A stretch of DNA of 7,653 nucleotides from Deltaproteobacteria bacterium (GTDB lineage: Bacteria; Desulfobacterota; DSM-4660; Desulfatiglandales; HGW-15): contig JAFDIC010000182.1 of NCBI GenBank assembly GCA_019308525.1, positions 1-7,653 on the forward strand, in the 5' to 3' direction. The notes beneath the pieces are model-generated. The model searched no databases, was not told the origin of the DNA, and saw only the letters and a list, made by a program, of their open reading frames with translations. The position numbers and the translations under genes were made by a program. Every line of letters begins with the position of its first letter. Positions within the stretch are counted from its first letter, which is position 1. This document shows, piece after piece, positions 6,683 through 7,653 of this stretch.

Positions 6683-6769
6683 TGGGGAAAAGGGCCCCGA
6701 TGATCGCGGCTAGGTGCCATGTCCATGGTTAATCGCCGTCTCCCATAAGAGGCTAAAACTTCCCAATTC

Positions 6770-6803
6770 TGTCCTTGCAAAAAGGACAGTTAGAGGCTAT
6801 ACT
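6770..6803 (+). promoter_or_regulatory. Promoter with inverted repeat over the -35, for the ATPase gene
   Basis: A -35-like TTGCAA (6775-6780) and a -10-like TATACT (6798-6803) are 17 bases apart. A 7-bp perfect inverted repeat TGTCCTT-GCAAA-AAGGACA (6770-6788) covers the -35 and could be an operator. AGAGGCTA occurs twice (6748-6755 and 6792-6799), the second touching the -10. Transcription from this promoter would begin about 6810, at the ATG itself, so the message may be leaderless. The elements are visible; their use is inferred. Confidence 0.55.
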
Positions 6804-6810
6804 ATCCTTC

Positions 6811-7653
6811 ATGGACGGACAGATAAGACAAATCATACGTCAAAAGATCGTTGATGCTGAGGCATCGCTTATCCCTGCTTTCACCAGGCGTGACGTCCAT
6901 GTGCCTCTTGTTCCCAACAAGGCCATTGCCGTCATCGGCATGCGAAGGACGGGGAAGACAACCTTTCTCTGGCAGGTGCTTAAAGACCACATGGAGGCAG
7001 GGATACCTCGGGAGGGAATACTATACTTCAACTTCGATGACGAGCGCCTGGCAGAGGTCACCGCCGCGGATCTATCAATTCTCATTGAAGAGTACTACCG
7101 GCTGCATCCAGAATGGAGGGACCTAAGGCGGGCCCTATTCCTCCTTGACGAGATCCAGGTAGTGCCCGGCTGGGAGCGGTTCGCCCGTCGGGTCCTCGAC
7201 ACGGAAAACGTGGATCTTTTCCTATCCGGCTCATCCGCTCGTATGCTCTCACGTGAGGTGGCCACCAGCATGCGCGGGCGCGCTATGGAGGCTGTGGTGT
7301 TCCCTTTCAGCTTCCGTGAGTTCTTGCGGCATCATGGACGTGAAATTGAAGATCCGGAACGGGCGACCAAGGCCGTTCGTTCCGCCTTGCGGAAAGATTT
7401 GGAGACTTACCTCAAACTCGGAGGATTTCCCGAGGCGCAGGGAGCCTCTGACAGGGACCGAGTGGAACTTTTGCGGGGGTACGTGGACGCGACACTTCTG
7501 CGGGATGTCATCGAGCGGCATGGTATCTCTCAACCGGTAGCGTTAAGGCACATGACCCGGCATCTCCTGGCCAACGCCGCAGGGCTTTTCAGTGTCAACC
7601 GCTTCTATAACGATCTAAAGTCCCGAGGACTGCGCATATCCAAGGACTCGCTC
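6811..7653 (+). CDS. AAA ATPase with DUF4143-type C-terminal region (cut by window edge)
   Basis: ATPase of the AAA-DUF4143 type, a common accessory family of uncertain role in bacteria and archaea. The first 281 residues are in the window with no stop; relatives usually have about 380-480. It shows Walker A GMRRTGKTT (43-51, Lys49), LYFNFDDERL (71-80), Walker B ALFLLDEIQVVPGW (108-121, Asp113 and Glu114), the sensor-like LFLSGSSARML (136-146), then RGRAMEAVVFPFSFREFL (155-172), LKLGGFPEA (201-209) and the start of the C-terminal part, YVDATLLRDVIERH (224-237), where DUF4143 begins. No signal peptide or membrane helix is seen. No ribosome site precedes the ATG at 6811, but a promoter ends 7 bases before it. 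Arginine is coded by CGN in 28 of 35 cases, unlike the AGR-rich flavoprotein to the left, suggesting transfer. A partner is not visible. Confidence 0.88.
   Translation, partial: MDGQIRQIIRQKIVDAEASLIPAFTRRDVHVPLVPNKAIAVIGMRRTGKTTFLWQVLKDHMEAGIPREGILYFNFDDERLAEVTAADLSILIEEYYRLHPEWRDLRRALFLLDEIQVVPGWERFARRVLDTENVDLFLSGSSARMLSREVATSMRGRAMEAVVFPFSFREFLRHHGREIEDPERATKAVRSALRKDLETYLKLGGFPEAQGASDRDRVELLRGYVDATLLRDVIERHGISQPVALRHMTRHLLANAAGLFSVNRFYNDLKSRGLRISKDSL

Noticed and set aside
6840..7085. Minus-strand reading frames opposite the ATPase
   Set aside because: The plus strand is open from 6811 to the window end with Walker A and B motifs, so the antisense frames are shadows.

Overview
The window (7,653 bp) looks like chromosomal DNA of a medium-to-high GC bacterium. 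Strongly AGG-biased arginine codons in most genes, the family resemblance of the proteins and a TGTAGGAGC...GCGAT type of REP palindrome make me think of a Desulfobacterota (former delta-proteobacterial) fatty-acid degrader. That assignment is an inference from pattern, not a database result.

Left part (1-4433, minus strand): a beta-oxidation operon read right to left. It contains fadN (3-hydroxyacyl-CoA dehydrogenase / enoyl-CoA hydratase, 810 aa), fadA (acetyl-CoA acyltransferase, 393 aa) and the first 135 residues of fadE (acyl-CoA dehydrogenase), which runs off the left edge. The order is that of the Bacillus fadN-fadA-fadE operon. Together the three enzymes make a full beta-oxidation turn: acyl-CoA to enoyl-CoA (FadE), hydration and oxidation (FadN), thiolysis (FadA). 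A 392-bp non-coding gap holding a heptamer repeat and a degenerate REP palindrome separates fadN from fadA.

Middle (4434-4714): a divergent control region. It carries an 18-bp palindrome, TGAATGA-ATCA-TCATTCA, that matches the operator of the TetR-family acyl-CoA-responsive repressor FadR of Bacillus at 17 of 18 positions as I recall that consensus. It probably controls fadN and perhaps the divergent gene.

Right of it (4715-6489, plus strand): a CoA-disulfide-reductase-like flavoprotein (446 aa) and a DUF488 protein (145 aa) whose start overlaps the preceding stop, so the two are probably translationally coupled. The flavoprotein keeps the single redox cysteine of its family, but it has a lysine where NADH-preferring enzymes have an acidic residue, and it lacks an aromatic pair.

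Far right (6490-7653): a REP array with four recognisable palindromes and two half copies in mixed orientation. It is followed by a compact promoter whose -35 is covered by an inverted repeat, and then by an AAA ATPase of the ATPase-DUF4143 type, cut by the right edge. The ATPase uses CGN arginine codons (28 of 35) while the flavoprotein uses AGR (26 of 34), which suggests the ATPase is a horizontally acquired accessory gene. I see no RNA genes, CRISPR array or insertion sequence.
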